Shown: positions 36,491-49,813 of the stretch, in pieces
Layout of the letters: every line of letters begins with the position of its first letter
Position numbering within the stretch: position 1 is the stretch's first letter
Origin: Stercorarius parasiticus
Lineage: Eukaryota > Chordata > Aves > Charadriiformes > Stercorariidae
DNA: 64,000 nucleotides
Assembly: GCA_013396915.1 (NCBI GenBank)
Contig: VWZL01004638.1
Coordinates: 682,001-746,000, forward strand
Direction: 5' to 3'
The notes under the pieces: generated by a model
The model's database searches: none
Told to the model about the DNA's origin: nothing
The model's input: only the letters and a program-made list of their open reading frames with translations
Made by a program: the position numbers and the translations under genes

Positions 36491-39400
36491 GTGAGCTATG
36501 GAAGTTCCTATTGTTTTTTCCTGTCAAAAGTATTTTAAAAGTGATGTAAATAAAGCCATATGAGAGCACATAATTCATACAAGTAAACAGACAAATACAG
36601 CGAAAGGGTTCTCTGTGCAATTCTCTATGGTATCAAAAAGGCATCAAAGTCTAGTTTGCCTTTTGCTTGCTTTCTGGAGGTTCCTCAATAATACAAAAAA
36701 AGTACAAACCAGCTTAGAATAGGGTTGGTGAGAAAGCAAGCATCTCGGTTTGATGGACCTAAGGTAGGACTGCAAAAAATATTGTGAAGAATTAATAGGT
36801 TTGTGATTAAAGCAGTGAACTGGGGTGCAGAAAAATCACGCTCAATTCCTAACTCATTCCCAGTCTTCAGTATTAGCTAGTTTGGGGATGTGTTCTTAGC
36901 TCAATTAAATCAACACAGTTGCCTTGAACTTACTGAAGTACTGTTGGTTTAGAACAGCTACAACATGTAGACCTTTATTCCCTGTGTCAATAAGGCGCCA
37001 AGATATTTCCTTGCCTCGAAATTGTGTTCTAAGAGTTTCTCGGTATGGATAGATGCTAAAAGAGACATGTAAATACGTAGGTAGGGTTTTCAGGAAAGGA
37101 AAAGAAAAGTACTACATGATCTCTCTTGATGCTTTTCATTTCAAAATTTTGGGTTTGAAAGTTATCCTGCCTTGAAGTTTACTTCAGTCCATCTGAAAAC
37201 ATGAATCCCATTGATATCCCTCTTCATTCCATTGTGGATAGAAGGCAGTTTGCATCCTTTAATGTTAGTGAAGAAAGCAACACAATTCCTCTTATACTAG
37301 GAGATCGTTGCATTCCCCAGCATCATTATTCCTTATCTTAACTGACTCATTAAATATCTCCTGACAGACTTTGATGAATTTTTGCCATTAAAACTGTTGT
37401 TATATGCAGAGGTCTACTTTTACTGTTCCCTTAGAGACCTGCCTGCACCATGAAAGTTTGAAAAGATGTCTAATTCTGAATAATCTGGCTTTTCACAAGA
37501 ACATACTCATCACAAGTGACAGGTAGAGAGGTTCAGGCTCATGTTATAGAGGTTTGAGCATTAATTTGATGCCTTTTCTTTGTTTTCCAAAAGCTGTCTA
37601 TATTTTTATGACAAAGGGAGATAATTTCTGCCTTATCCCTGCATCTTTACAAGCACATTGCTTTTCTGTAAAGTGATTTCTGAAGACTAAAGGCTAACCT
37701 TCGCTCTGCAGTCTCTTTTAAGTCCTTCCTCTCATGGTCTCTGACAAAATGATGCATTTTCATTCAATTCAAATTTAAATGTAGATTAAAAGGTCATTTT
37801 AAATTAATGGAAAGGCAGTATTTTTTAATATCTGTCCATAGCGCTGCCTGATTCAGTGCCATGACTGTGATTGGAATAAATAGAACACACAAACATTGGC
37901 TAAGAGGACACTGAGCTGTTAATGGTTGCACCTGCTGATGCTGTACAGATTTACTGCAACAGGGGCCGAAAGGATCAAATCAGGTTCAAGGATATTAGTG
38001 ATGAGAAATTCTTCCTTTTGACAGACAAGGCCTGTGGTCCATCTTTATCTATTTCTTGGCGGGGGGGGGGGGGGAATAATAAATCCTAATGACCTCTTTG
38101 GAATTTTCGTTAGTTTATTTAACGAGTCAACAGAAAGCTCACAGAGGTGTCCCTGTTAAAAATGCAAACTCAACTACAATTAATTCTGATTAAAGGCGGT
38201 GTGCATTCCACATTGCTAGAGAAAGCATTAGCTGGTGGCTCTGCTGCTCAAGGAATGCAAGGCCTGCGTTCTTCAAACACTTTCCAGACCCCACTGTCAG
38301 CATGATCATTATGAAATAATACAAGGTTGCTTTATAGAAATACCATTGCATCCTTGAGTCAAAGGGCAGGTGAGGTCAGGAGAAAAGTGCCAGAACAATG
38401 TTGTGGAACTGAGATTATATAAATAAATGTACCATTAGATCGCAGATATTTTTTTAATTGCTTTCAGTTAGGAAGTTAACCATAAATGTCTAAATAATCT
38501 GTTTTAGTTGATTCTGAGCAGAAGTTAGGGAAGCTAATGATTTTTATCAGTAGGGAGATCTGATTTAATGGTTTTAAAAAATATAATAAAAGATAAACAC
38601 TGTGCATGCTAGCTATATACTTCAGCATTAGTGTTCTAGTTTTTGGCTGGTGATTTCAGTTTTACTTCATAGCCCAGAATTTTTCTGTTTGGTTAATGAT
38701 TTAATAATAGTGGCGAGCCATCTTTTTCATTTTGAACACATTTTTGTTTGATCCAGAGTAATTTAGATCCAATTGAAGTTCCAATACAGAATGAAAACAT
38801 GTCATGTGCAGAAAAACAAGTGCTTAATTACACCATATATAGCAGTGTTTCAGTTGTTACATTTTTGCACTTACAAGTCTTTACTGGAAATATTTTTAAC
38901 TCAAGTGTTCACATGAGAAGAGATTACTAGCTGTGATGAAATGTGCTGAGTTGAGTGATAATTTTGCTGATTATGGACTGTGCTGAGAGCCTTCAGTGTA
39001 TTTGAAATTCAAATCTTGTATTTTCTTGAAAGGCTATCACATAATCCGCTGTCTAATGCACATCTGGAAAAGCAAAATCATTTTAAAAATTGAGACAATC
39101 TTAGCAATCCTTTCAAACTCAAGACGTGAACATGCAGTTCACAGTCTTAAAATGACAGATCATGCAAATAAACCAAATGCTTCCATCTAACTACGTCTGT
39201 GCTCAAAATAAAAAGAATAGTTTACAATTAGTATTTTGTTCCATAAATTTATCCATCATGCACAGAGTCTTTTGGAGAAGATCTCAGTTTCTCCAAACCT
39301 AGTCATTATTTATATTTATTAATAAAAATTTCATCCACTGTATGCTCAACTGTAGGATCGGCCTAGCAATGCTAGTTTACCCAGTGGTTGCAGTTTAGGG

Positions 39401-42400
39401 TGAGTATTGGAATGCAGGGGCAAGCTTAACCTCCCCCAGTGGATGGCAACATAAGAATGAAATGTTTTAGGATATTCAACTAATTAAAAAGATCTCATTT
39501 ATAGGCTTTTGAATGAAAGCAAAAGGCTGGACATACAAGGGAATTCAGAACAGATGTCAAAAAAAAAAGGAGAGAAGGAGTTGACAGCCTACCTCAACAG
39601 CTCCCTCTCCATTTGGAATAGACACTTAAGGCATTTTTCCCAAACTCCTCTGCTATTTTTTGACTACAGGTCTGTTGAATATTCTGGGATATGTCTCTCT
39701 CAAATCCTCCTGGAAGAATTTAATATCGCTCACAGTTTACTCATCTGCAAATCCAACCACCATCATTCCTGTCCCTGATCAAATATATATTGCATATTTT
39801 ATAGCAAGTATGGCAGTTTCAAACAGGATAAATTCAGAACAACTTCACAGCCTCTTGTGAAGCTCTTCCTCAAAAAAGACAGAGGAAGGGTTGGTCTCTG
39901 CTTTTCCACCTCTCAGGAGAACACCCTGCCCTATCATGCTATCATGAGAATTTTGTAATCGGGTAAATGATCTTGCTTTGGGACAACAACTTGTATCTGA
40001 TTTTCCCCGTTAATTCACCAGGGAAATTTTTGAAATGTTGATTTTGGAAGTGCCAAAGTAAAGACTTCATTTTTTCATTCTCTTATTTTAATTTCCTGTT
40101 GTAATTTGACCAAATTCCACCCAAATTTAAACATGGTTTGAGCAGATCCAAGTTGCATTTGTAGTGAATAAACTGTTCATTAACAAATATAATTTGTTCT
40201 TTTCTGATACTCTGCTCAAAATTTAAGCTGCATTTTATCACGAAAGGAACCTGATAATTTTTCAGTTACCAGAATATGTGAATATATGTCTGCTGACAGT
40301 TTCAAAACCATTTTTAAAAATTAAATTAATTTTGAAATCTCTTTTACAATGCAAATCTATTTTATCCACAAAAAATGTTTCTGTGGAACTGATATAAAAG
40401 TTTCCTGCAACATAAGCAACATAAAATTTAAATAAAAAAATAAAATGTTGTAAAAGAAACTAACGAAACCCCGTTTTTGTGGATATTTTTCATTATGTTT
40501 CTGTTCCTCGGAATTCTTATGATGTATCTTTTTAAACTTCTAACCGAGTTTTGAATCCTGGTACTGGAGACCTGTGTAGTAGGAATTCAAGCACGTATCC
40601 ACGTTTTAGAGAAGATTTACAAGTCATACTTGTGAAGACAATACAGTCGTTCACAGATCAGTGGAAACCCTAAGTGTTCATTTAACCTTTAGCCTTAGTG
40701 TCATGGAAACCTGTAGTGGTCTTTCACCCATAACACCCTTGAAAATGAAGATTCCTTCTGGCCAGGAGACTTTCAATTACACTATTGATCAGAGCTATTT
40801 AAAGGATTATGAGCTCCTCATTTGGGCTGTAAAAAAACTAATTACATGCCAAAGAACAGTATCTGTAATGCAGTAGGTTTTGAAAATACCTACATTGCTA
40901 CACATATGAAAGGCAATTAGATGCAGCAAATAACTGCAATGGAATAGTTAGCACCTTAAGTAATTATTTTTCCTTAATTTTTAGCTACCTAGAAAACTCG
41001 GATTTGCTGTTTTACATTAAATCTAAATGAAAATTTACACAGCTGAGATTTTGTTTGAATATACTCGTGCTGCAGGTATGCTGATAGTAACATATGAGCT
41101 GAGATCAATTTTTATTTCACCAAATGGCTGAACTGTGTAGTCATAAGGAATCTTAGTGAGATCAAAAATTTCATATCAAGGTGAAAATGCATTACGTTTT
41201 CTCTTTTCTTGTAATATAGTATTTCCTGTCCTGTCTCTACATTCAGTGGGTGATAATTCAGAATTTCCAAAATAGCTTTCATGTTCTGGGGTTAATAAGT
41301 AATCTGTATTGGCTTTCTATTTTCAGTTTCAATTTCAATAAATGTGATGAACTCATACTCCAAGGTGCCACTAACACTAATGATTCTATACTTTGTGTAT
41401 ATTGTTAACAAAAGAAGGTAGTTAGTATTTTCGCAACATTACAATTTCAGGAACAATTATTTTGGGTATAAAATCCACCCCTAACATCTTCCTAGTATTT
41501 TTTATTTATTAAGTAATGTAATGAAAGCGCTTTGGATCTGTTGAAGGTTCCAGAGGTTTGCATCTCAAACAGCTCAAATACAGCAGAAACCATATCACTT
41601 CACAGTAATTTATTTTCACTTCATTGTTAGAGTCAGGTGTTGTGTATGGACTATAATGAACCAGATTCTCATCTAGAATAAATGGTTCAAACTCAATTGA
41701 TATACACTGGTTTAGGAGCTAATCCTGCTTGTTACAATACTTAATACCAATCATATAACTGTTCAGTTGTTCCAAGATTTAAAACAGCAGCAATGTGGCA
41801 GGTAAATATATAACAATGAATTCTCAGTTCTGTTATACTGATTTTATGCAGGAGTCATAGCCTTGTTTATATTCAAGTATTTCACATTCATTTTGTATAA
41901 ACAAAAGTTGTATTTTGCTGCTTAACAGATGGCTCAGAGAATAGGTTCAACAGCAGAATTATTTTGGAAAAAATTGGTTTTTCAAGAAGAGTGAACATGA
42001 CCATTTTACCTCAACTTCAAGATATCCCACTGGTCATGGGATGAGGTTTATACGCAGATATGCACTCGCTAACTGGTTATGGAGTCCTTTAAGCACTATT
42101 TCAACCATGCAAATGTAAATTATTAGAGGAAAAAGTTAAGAGAGGTCATGGCTTTAAAAGGTGATGATATGATTTGGTAAGCAAGCTGTTAAATGGCTTG
42201 GTTGAGTTTGAATTTTTCTCGACTGGAAAGAGTGAAGTCATTTAGATCACTGAGGTTGTGTTAGATATTTTTGCTGATGAAAACTTGCAAGTCGAGTGTG
42301 AATGGGGGATGTGGTTGGTACCCGTGCTAGAATGGCTATAATGTTTTGCTTTGAACTTTAACAGATTTTCTCTTTTAAGCCCTAAATCAGGTAAGCAATT

Positions 42401-42781
42401 AAGCACATTTTGATGTGACATTAAACATGTGCTTTAAGTGCTTTCCTAAATTGGAAGAAATGAGAGATATACCTCAGTTCTTTTCTGGATCAAGATCTTA
42501 ATTTTCATCCTGTCTTAATCGAATGAGTGTGATGATCTTTGCTAACAGAATTTTATATATCTAGGTGTTGCAGCGGTGTAATAAAAATCTTACACAAATG
42601 CTTTTCAAATATAGCAGTTAATTGTTAACATGTATCTCTGGGTCTTCCAAAAATAAAGGTTTTAGCCTTCTAGAGGCTAACCTAAACCAGCCTGTTAAAA
42701 TTGGTACTGTGTCAAGGAACGGGCTAGCTGCAGCAGAGGATCGTTAAAGGCGTGGATGCCAACACATGTGTCACTGTTTAG
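36491..42781 (+). other. ROBO2: intron between Ig4 and Ig5
   Basis: A 6,291-nt intron from GTGAGC to CACTGTTTAG. It contains a 14-G run at 38061-38074 and otherwise AT-rich unique sequence, with a small inverted repeat at 42662-42680 (TTAGCCT/AGGCTAA). No transposon, RNA gene or coding exon was recognised. Confidence 0.85.
38061..38074 (+). repeat. poly-G run (14 G)
   Basis: Fourteen consecutive G directly after TTGGC on the sense strand. It is the longest G-run in the window and a likely length-variable site. Confidence 0.9.
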
Positions 42782-42987
42782 TCTTGACAGATAGGCCTCC
42801 ACCCATCATCCTCCAGGGGCCAGTCAATCAGACACTGGCAGTGGATGGGACAGCTTTGCTGAAGTGCAAAGCAACCGGCGACCCCCTTCCTGTCATCAGC
42901 TGGTTAAAAGAAGGATTCACCTTCCTGGGCAGAGACCCTCGAACATCCATACAGGATCAGGGGACGCTTCAGATTAAAGCTCTGCGG
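42782..42987 (+). CDS. ROBO2: ROBO2 exon: most of Ig domain 5
   Basis: This 206-nt exon starts with TC, completing the Val codon opened in the previous exon, then has 68 codons from LTDRPPPIILQGP to TLQIKALR. The acceptor is CACTGTTTAG and the donor CGG|GTGAGT, in phase 0. A second AG eight bases later (TTGACAG, ending at 42790) would delete 9 nt, but the first one fits the known protein. It encodes Ig5 strands A-E: the first cysteine in ALLKCKATGDP, the core tryptophan in VISWLKEG, and a likely conserved N-glycosylation sequon NQT in PVNQTLAV. The second cysteine is in the next exon. Confidence 0.97.
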
Positions 42988-45900
42988 GTGAGTAGCACTA
43001 ACAAAATAAGCGATACATGGCTAGTCTTGAACTGTTGGTGTGTGTCTCAAGCAGCTCTGCTCTCTTCAAAATTAACCTAATTGTCTCTTTTACTATGAAA
43101 TTCTCACCAAGTCCGCATCCTATTTCATTCTTTGACATTGGGGGGGGGAAGGGAGAAGAGCCAAACTACCATCAGATATTTCTATTAGAATTCCCTAAAC
43201 ATTGATATTTAAAATTTTACTTATGTTGCAATGAAACACCTGAGTTGGGGATGGATAGAAATACAAAAAGCCAGGCCTTCCTTATCTTTTCAGTTCGTCT
43301 TACCATAAAGCCACTCGTCTGTTGTTTCTGTTAAAAATTAGACCAGTTCATTTTCAACAGCTGATCATAATTTTCCAAGGAGCTATAGTGCTAGCAAGTG
43401 ATTTCAGAGTTCATCAGGGTTTGGCTGTGCACTTTCTCCATCAGTGAGTCTTGGCAGTCTTGAGCTGGCTGATTTATTCCAATGTCACGCTTGCTGGAGA
43501 TGTTTCATAAGGCTGCAAACGGGAGAAGACATCTAATACTGTAACATATATGCAGACGGGTTTCTATTCAAAACGAAATGCCGATCATAATATTTACATT
43601 TTGACACGTGAGATAATAGGATATCTTAAAAGTACAAAGAAATCTTATAATATTCCAAATAGTACAATGTCAGATTTTGTTGATAAACATTGCATTACTA
43701 ATCTTTGTTTGGGCTTTTAATTTTTTCTGTTCAAAGATAAAAATGCATAGTTTTTTGTGTGTATGTGGACAAGCCTGTATATAGAAAAATAGTAAGGTAG
43801 ATATCATTATTTGTCAAGAATTTAAAGACAATTTCAGAAACCCTTTAATTTCATCAACAGTAATTTCTGCACTTAGCTTTGCCATACAAAAAAATGTCAA
43901 TGAACATAGCTACTGAGGACAAGACATGAAGTGCAGTTTTGTTTTCTGATACCATCTCATCAGTGATCGTAGATGAATTGTTAAGTTCCTTGAAACAAAA
44001 TGGAATTTATTAAAAAATTTATGATAGCTTTCCTAGAGTAAACAATTTATCCTTCCTCCCTGGGCTGAAGGCAGGTTTAGGCCATGAAGGTTAATGCATT
44101 TTTCCTGTAGAGCTGGATTAAAGAGTGCGCTTGAATAGTCAAGATTCCCCAGTAGTGTTAGAAAGCAGCAATTAAAGGTGGAAGCTTAGTGATTTCAAAC
44201 AAACTTTCAGGCATCGATGATGGGCTTCTGTGGAGTGTCCATGAGGCAGAAGCTCCTGGGATACCTGTCTGCATGCAGCTATGCAAACAATGAAATAGGT
44301 TCTGAATCGTGCCAGCGCATTAATCTCGCTGTTAGAGGCAAAAGGTCTGTAAACGAAAGGAAGAAAAAATTGCTTGCAAGGGGAGAAGAAAACAGTGTTA
44401 GTAGTGAGTGTGGTTTGGAAAGACATGAAGCATTTATTGATCCTTAAGTGGCTCATTCACTAGTAACCAATTTTCCTTAAAGGCTCAGAAAGACATTTTT
44501 TATAAACCCCTCGAATGCAGTAATGTGCACTGTTTGACTCAGCCTTAAGAACAAAAAATACACACAACCATAAAAACCAGATTTCTCCTGTACCTTGCAA
44601 CTTTTATGAATTAAATATGGATTTAAATCTGGAGAGTTTAACTTTTCTCTCAAATGTGTCTGAGCAAGGGCTAGCAACACTTCCTAAGCAAAAAATGGCC
44701 GTGAGATATGTCCAAGTAGAGTTACATACCCAAGTTAAAAAAAAATTCATGTTTATCACCCACATGTCCTCAGCCTTCTCCTTCCCACGCAAATAATAAT
44801 CACTGTCACAATCATAAAAGATTTCAAGACACGGGTAAAGATGAGCCACTACTATTTAAACCTTTGAGACAATCCTCTTCTGCTATGTAACTTTCTTTGT
44901 GTGTGTAAATCAAATTATTCAGGAGTCTGCAGCAGTTACAGTGAACCATGGGCCACAGTCATACATGTGAACCTAGAGATTTTTCTGATGAGCCAACCTT
45001 CCCAGTTGCTCTGAGGAAGACAACTGAAAACTTACATACATGACTCATTCAGTACCCTTTCGGACAGGTCAATACTGATGGAAAACTCCCTTCTGCTCCG
45101 TAAAAGTGTACAACACCAGATTTAGACACCTGCATTAACTAAGGAAGAAAACTGTTTCTTTTACTGAGTAGCAAAGATTTTCCACTCAGCTCCCCTGTTG
45201 TTTTTTGCATAGCACAAAAAAAGTATAAATAATTGAATTATCAATACATTATGTCTGTATCTAATCCATCCACAGTCTGGAAGTTAGATAATTCACCATA
45301 ACTTGCAAGAGGCAGCATATCTCCAGCTTGCTTTACATGTTGAGTTTGCCTTCTGCAAGTTACTTTGGTGTGTGTACCACATACTTCACTGAGTGTGCCA
45401 TACACCATCTGTCACGGTTGTACACAAATGAAGTTGAGAACCATAGCCTTGAGAAACATTCTCCATTATCACATAATGAAGAATTATATATTTATTAAAA
45501 CCTTGGAAGAAGCAAAATAAAACACTACTTCAGAATGCAATAAGGCGCTCTCCTCTGGAAAATCCGTCTCTTTTCAAGAGTCTTTCTCATTTCATTAGCA
45601 GTACCTCTATATTTTGAGTCTCTGAGGCATTGTCAGGGGGTTTTAATTATTACTTGTATTTCACAGCAAAAGAACCTCCTAAAATGCAAGTCATGCTCAT
45701 TTGGACTATTGAGCTGGCATTAATCAGTTGCTTCTTGCCCCTAAGAATGGTACACTGCAGTCCCAGTGAATCTGAAGAAAATACCATCAAGATTCAAACA
45801 CGACCAAGTTAAGAATCAATTAAATTATATATCAACAAGTAATCTAAAGAACGTCTCAATTATTTGCCTGGACATTCTTCTAGAAGAGTGAGGTATGAGC

Positions 45901-47001
45901 ACTTCTGCTATAGTGCCAATCTTCATTTAGCAGAACACCCATTACAATTCCTTGAAGTGCAATAAAGCTTCTTGGATTCAGTCCTATTTCCATCAAGTCG
46001 TCTGGTGGTGAATATAATTCTTCTCTTCTATCCCTAGAAGTCAGCACTCTCCCTCTTCTGCGTCCATCTCCAGATTACCATGCTTTATACGTAGTGTCAG
46101 GAGAGCTCCTCTGTATGTGTTGTGCTTTGTGAAGTTACTGTTTTCCACCCATCTCTGTAGTCTTCGCTGGTTCCTGTTTCAGAAATCTTTACTTATATTT
46201 AAGTAAGGACTAGCAAAACACTTGGCAAATTTTCCAGTAGAACCATTTATACAGCAATGAGATTAATATTGACAATATAACTCAAAGTGGTTTCCTCGAA
46301 TAAATTTGAAATATATGAACCGACAGGGGAATAACACCAGTTTTGAACAAATGCATTTTTTTTTTTTTTGCTACCAAAGGGCCTTGCAAGCCTGAAATAA
46401 AATCCCCTGTGAAAGAGAAGACAGGTAGGCGTGGTGTAGGATCTGATTTAACTTTGCCATTTGAAAATGGCTTGGAGGACTGTCTGTGTAGAGAGAACCA
46501 CTGTTAAGGCTCAGCAACAGTATTTGTATGTGGGGTGGCCTGTATGAAATGACTTCATCTGTCATAAGAGTCTAAGATGATGTAATAGCTTTCCTGGCAT
46601 TGGAAACTGTATCTCTGGGTCATGATGGGATAATGAACAGTGAGATTTTTGTCCTCTAAGTTAATGGCTGTTATATTGTTACCTGATTTCACCTGCATTT
46701 GTTGTAACTAATACAAAGTTTGACACTGTCTAAAACATCTCTTCTGTAGCACTTACATGCTGTACTGATACCATTAACAATACGAAAATTAGAAAAGTAT
46801 TAGAAGCAAGTAATCATATTCTCTAGAAGTAAGCCACCATTAAATGATTCTTTGAAAATGTCTGGTGCCCTCTAGTCTGGTGTAAAATGTAGACTGAGTC
46901 CTTCTTACCAAGAGACACTGGGAAAAAGAAAATTAGAGTAAGCTCTGCCAGCTGATTCTAAAAGGCTGATAAAACTGCCCTTAACTGTTTCTTGTGTCTA
47001 G
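42988..47001 (+). other. ROBO2: intron inside Ig5
   Basis: A 4,014-nt intron from GTGAGT to TTGTGTCTAG. It has a 9-G run at 43140-43148 and a 14-T run at 46356-46369. The rest is AT-rich unique sequence with short random ORFs. Nothing else is supported. Confidence 0.85.
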
Positions 47002-47083
47002 CTGTCTGATACCGGGACTTACACTTGCGTTGCTACTAGTTCCAGTGGGGAGACATCTTGGAGTGCTGTGCTGGAGGTGACAG
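47002..47083 (+). CDS. ROBO2: ROBO2 exon: end of Ig domain 5
   Basis: This 82-nt exon has 27 codons from LSDTGTYTCVATSSSG to AVLEVT, plus a G opening a Glu codon. The acceptor is TTGTGTCTAG and the donor ACAG|GTAAGC. It supplies the F and G strands of Ig5 with the second Ig cysteine in DTGTYTCVA, followed by ETSWSAVLEVT. The preceding exon ends in ALR and this one begins with LSDTG, so the junction reads ALRLSDTG; as remembered, human ROBO2 has NLRISDTG. The next exon is only 705 nt away. Confidence 0.97.
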
Positions 47084-47788
47084 GTAAGCAATGTCCAAGG
47101 GCTGGTTTTCAGTTGTCACAAAAGGAAAGCGTAGACTATATTAGAGCAGTCTGAGTGAAGTAATCTGTTCTAGAAATTCTGGGATTGAGATGGAGAAGTT
47201 TTAGGGGGAAAGGCTGCGTTCCTTCACACACCTTGTGTTTCATCACTGTTATCTTAAAATGCCCGTTGATATTGCAACAATTCGTATTTGTCACCAGTGA
47301 CAGTGACACGTTATAACTATTCTAAACAGGAATATTAATAAGCTGTGAATTTGCCGGTAATTGGCTTGGGCAAGAAAAGTATTATGCCTACACAGAGGCC
47401 TGTCAAGGTCCAATGTGCTGTCTGTGAGTACTGGAGTTCATTTGGATATAGGAAATTTTTCAGCCTTCTAATAACTAAGGTTTTGGTATGTTATGTAAAT
47501 TTCAGCAAAGCTGGTCTTTCTGTTATTCTTTCTTTTCTTTTTTAATATATTTTTGGATGGAAAGCTATATTTTTTAGGTACATACTGAAAGGAAAAAACC
47601 ACAAAACTCAAAAGGTTATATATAAATATATGTGGTAATGCAATTGTTTACTTAGTTCTTTACAGATTAAGAACATTGGTTATGCTGATTTTGCAGATGT
47701 TTGGCATGTTTTTCCTTTTAATCTTCTACTTTGATCAAATTTATATAATCAAGGATAAAAAGTAATTGTTTTGAATTTGCTCCCACAG
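47084..47788 (+). other. ROBO2: short intron between Ig5 and FN3-1
   Basis: A 705-nt intron, the shortest in the window, from GTAAGC to GCTCCCACAG. It is AT-rich and holds nothing recognisable. Confidence 0.88.
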
Positions 47789-47954
47789 AATCCGGTGGAG
47801 CGACAGTCAGTAAAAATTATGATATAAATGACCTCCCTGGGCCACCATCCAAACCTCAGGTCACTGATGTTACTAAGAACAGTGTCACTCTGTCCTGGCA
47901 ACCAGGGACTCCTGGAAGCCTACCAGCTAGTGCATATATCATTGAGGCTTTTAG
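47789..47954 (+). CDS. ROBO2: ROBO2 exon: linker and first half of FN3 domain 1
   Basis: This 166-nt exon starts with AA, completing a Glu codon, then has 54 codons from SGGATVSKNYDINDL to ASAYIIEAF, and ends with AG of a Ser codon. The acceptor is TCCCACAG and the donor TTTAG|GTATGT. It holds the Ig5-FN3 linker and strands A-C of the first fibronectin type III domain: LPGPPSKPQVTDVTKNS, then the conserved FN3 tryptophan in VTLSWQPGTPG and AYIIEAF. The linker reads ESGGATVS; memory of human ROBO2 is ESGATIS, so one glycine may be extra here. Confidence 0.97.
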
Positions 47955-49646
47955 GTATGTGAATTATATCACTTTTAATCTCCTTCCTTTCTAATTTTGC
48001 TTGAGCCCTGGTACCAGCTGTTCTCTTGGTATTGTAGTGTTCTTATCACTAGAAGTTCATTAAAAGACTCAACTCTTATGTCAGGCATTGATTATTATTT
48101 TTTTTAAATTTACTGCTTTTTTTCTAAGTGATTAATTAGAGGAGCATCTAACTATTTCTTCCTATCAACAGGAATATAACAGAAAAATGCAGTTTGTTTG
48201 TTTGTTACTTTTCCCTTAACATTGATGATCAGTGAGAGTCTCCTGTGGGAATGCTGCAGGTCAAATCATTTGGGCTAGTGTTGTCTTGACTACCATAGTA
48301 CAAATAATCTGAAAATAAGTGGGTAATCCTGAAGCCTCTCGCATACTTTAATTCCTGTTCTTGTTAAAGCAGCACCTATTAAAGAGTCAGAGCACTTTAA
48401 ACTTCTATTTTTTACTGTTTTAAATAGATTAAAACTTTTAACTGAAAAGGCTACTGTTGATAATTTAGGATTTCATCCTGCAGCATGAGACTGAACAGAA
48501 TCCAGCTGCTCCCTTCCACACAGCAGCAATTAATACATGGTACGCAAGAACTCCTGGGCTCCAATTCAGCAAGTTTGTTTAAGCATAGGCCACCTCTCAC
48601 ATGTATCAGTAATATATGCTTCGGCTTAAAAATGTGCACATTCTTTAATGTTTTCCTTAATCAGGATGTTCAACAAATGACAAAGAATTTAGTTTGTCTT
48701 TTAATTAAAATTCATTCAAGAATTTGTCAAAATCATTTGCATGCAAATTTAAGAACATATAGCAATAATGCTTCATCTTGCTATGTTAATATGCAAAGAA
48801 CATTACTGTATGTGCAGATTGTTGGTTTTGTTCTGGAACTTATCCTTTGTGCATTACATGAATGAAACAACTGAAAGAGCATGACTCGTAGCTTTCCATT
48901 TTCTTTTTCCTTTTAATATATTTAAAGCCTTTTTTTTTTTTAAATCAATGCTATACAATGAAGTGCAATAAAATAAAATTTTCTCTTTAAACTTTGGTGA
49001 TATTTTGCCCTAGATAAGCTTTAATGGCATCCCTTCAATAACTTTAAGAAAAGCCAGGCATTTTCATTAAAAGCTGTTTTAACAATCACACTTGAAATCT
49101 CTTCATACAGCGGATTGTAATCTAATTATAATAATGTCCAATGGAAAATTTAGTAACAGAAAAAATATTCATATGCTTTCCTTCATTTACAAGCCTATAT
49201 TCAGAAGGTTTTCTTGTAACTTTGAGTATGAATTTAGTTCAAGGAAACTACTTCTCTTTCAATGACAATTTATTGACATAATTTACTTAGCAGTATGGAA
49301 AATTATTCTTTTAACAGGATTTTCCTTTCTAAAGTTTATGTTCAAGGGTGGCCTATTTGTCATTCAAATTTACTTTACAGCTTTTGACACTTTCCTTTTG
49401 CAGGTATTTCAGAGAGATAGCAAAAGCTTTTGCTTCTGTTGAAAGGAGAAATATTTTTGACAGCTGCGTTATTTTTTTTTTATCCCGTCTTGATGAGTTA
49501 AGTGACACAAATATATTTATTTTTACCCTGCTTTTACTACTTTTTCCTGTATTTAGGCTTGATATAGGGTTACAAAAGTAGGTCCTTTCAGTTCTTTATT
49601 TTTCTCTTGCATTAGCCTGTAATCTTCAACCCTCTTCTCATTGCAG
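47955..49646 (+). other. ROBO2: intron inside FN3-1
   Basis: A 1,692-nt intron from GTATGT to CTCATTGCAG. It is AT-rich. About 48640-49150 looks non-repetitive and rich in homeodomain-type motifs, and carries the 14-bp octamer palindrome at 48735-48748. An open + frame of 126 codons at 48485-48865 has no recognisable domain. Confidence 0.85.
48735..48748. promoter_or_regulatory. palindromic double POU octamer
   Basis: ATTTGCATGCAAAT is a perfect 14-bp palindrome made of two overlapping inverted octamers, ATTTGCAT and ATGCAAAT. POU-domain factors bind this octamer. A further ATGCAAAG lies near 48792, and TAATTAAAATTCATT lies just upstream. Binding and enhancer activity are inferred only. Confidence 0.4.
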
Positions 49647-49813
49647 TCAATCTGTGAGCAATAGCTGGCAAACAGTGGCTAACCATGTGAAGAGCACTCT
49701 CTACACTGTGAGAGGACTGCGCCCCAATACAATCTACCTGTTTATGGTGAGAGCTATCAATTCACAAGGTCTGAGTGATCCCAGCCCTATGTCAGATCCT
49801 GTCCGAACACAAG
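49647..49813 (+). CDS. ROBO2: ROBO2 exon: second half of FN3 domain 1
   Basis: This 167-nt exon starts with T, completing a Ser codon, then has 55 codons from [13 protein letters not shown] to SDPVRTQ, and ends with G of an Asp codon. The acceptor is CTCATTGCAG and the donor CAAG|GTAATA, the weakest donor match among these exons. It encodes strands C'-G of FN3-1, including the conserved [15 protein letters not shown] segment with its core tyrosine, and [29 protein letters not shown] is ROBO2-like. Confidence 0.97.

Noticed and set aside
42790..42791. Alternative AG (TTGACAG) eight bases into the Ig5 exon
   Set aside because: Its use would remove three residues of the known ROBO2 sequence (V-L-T). 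The upstream TTTAG keeps the conserved VLTDRPPP segment.
48485..48865. 126-codon + ORF in the FN3-1 intron
   Set aside because: No domain or coding character. It overlaps AT-rich, motif-rich sequence better explained as non-coding.
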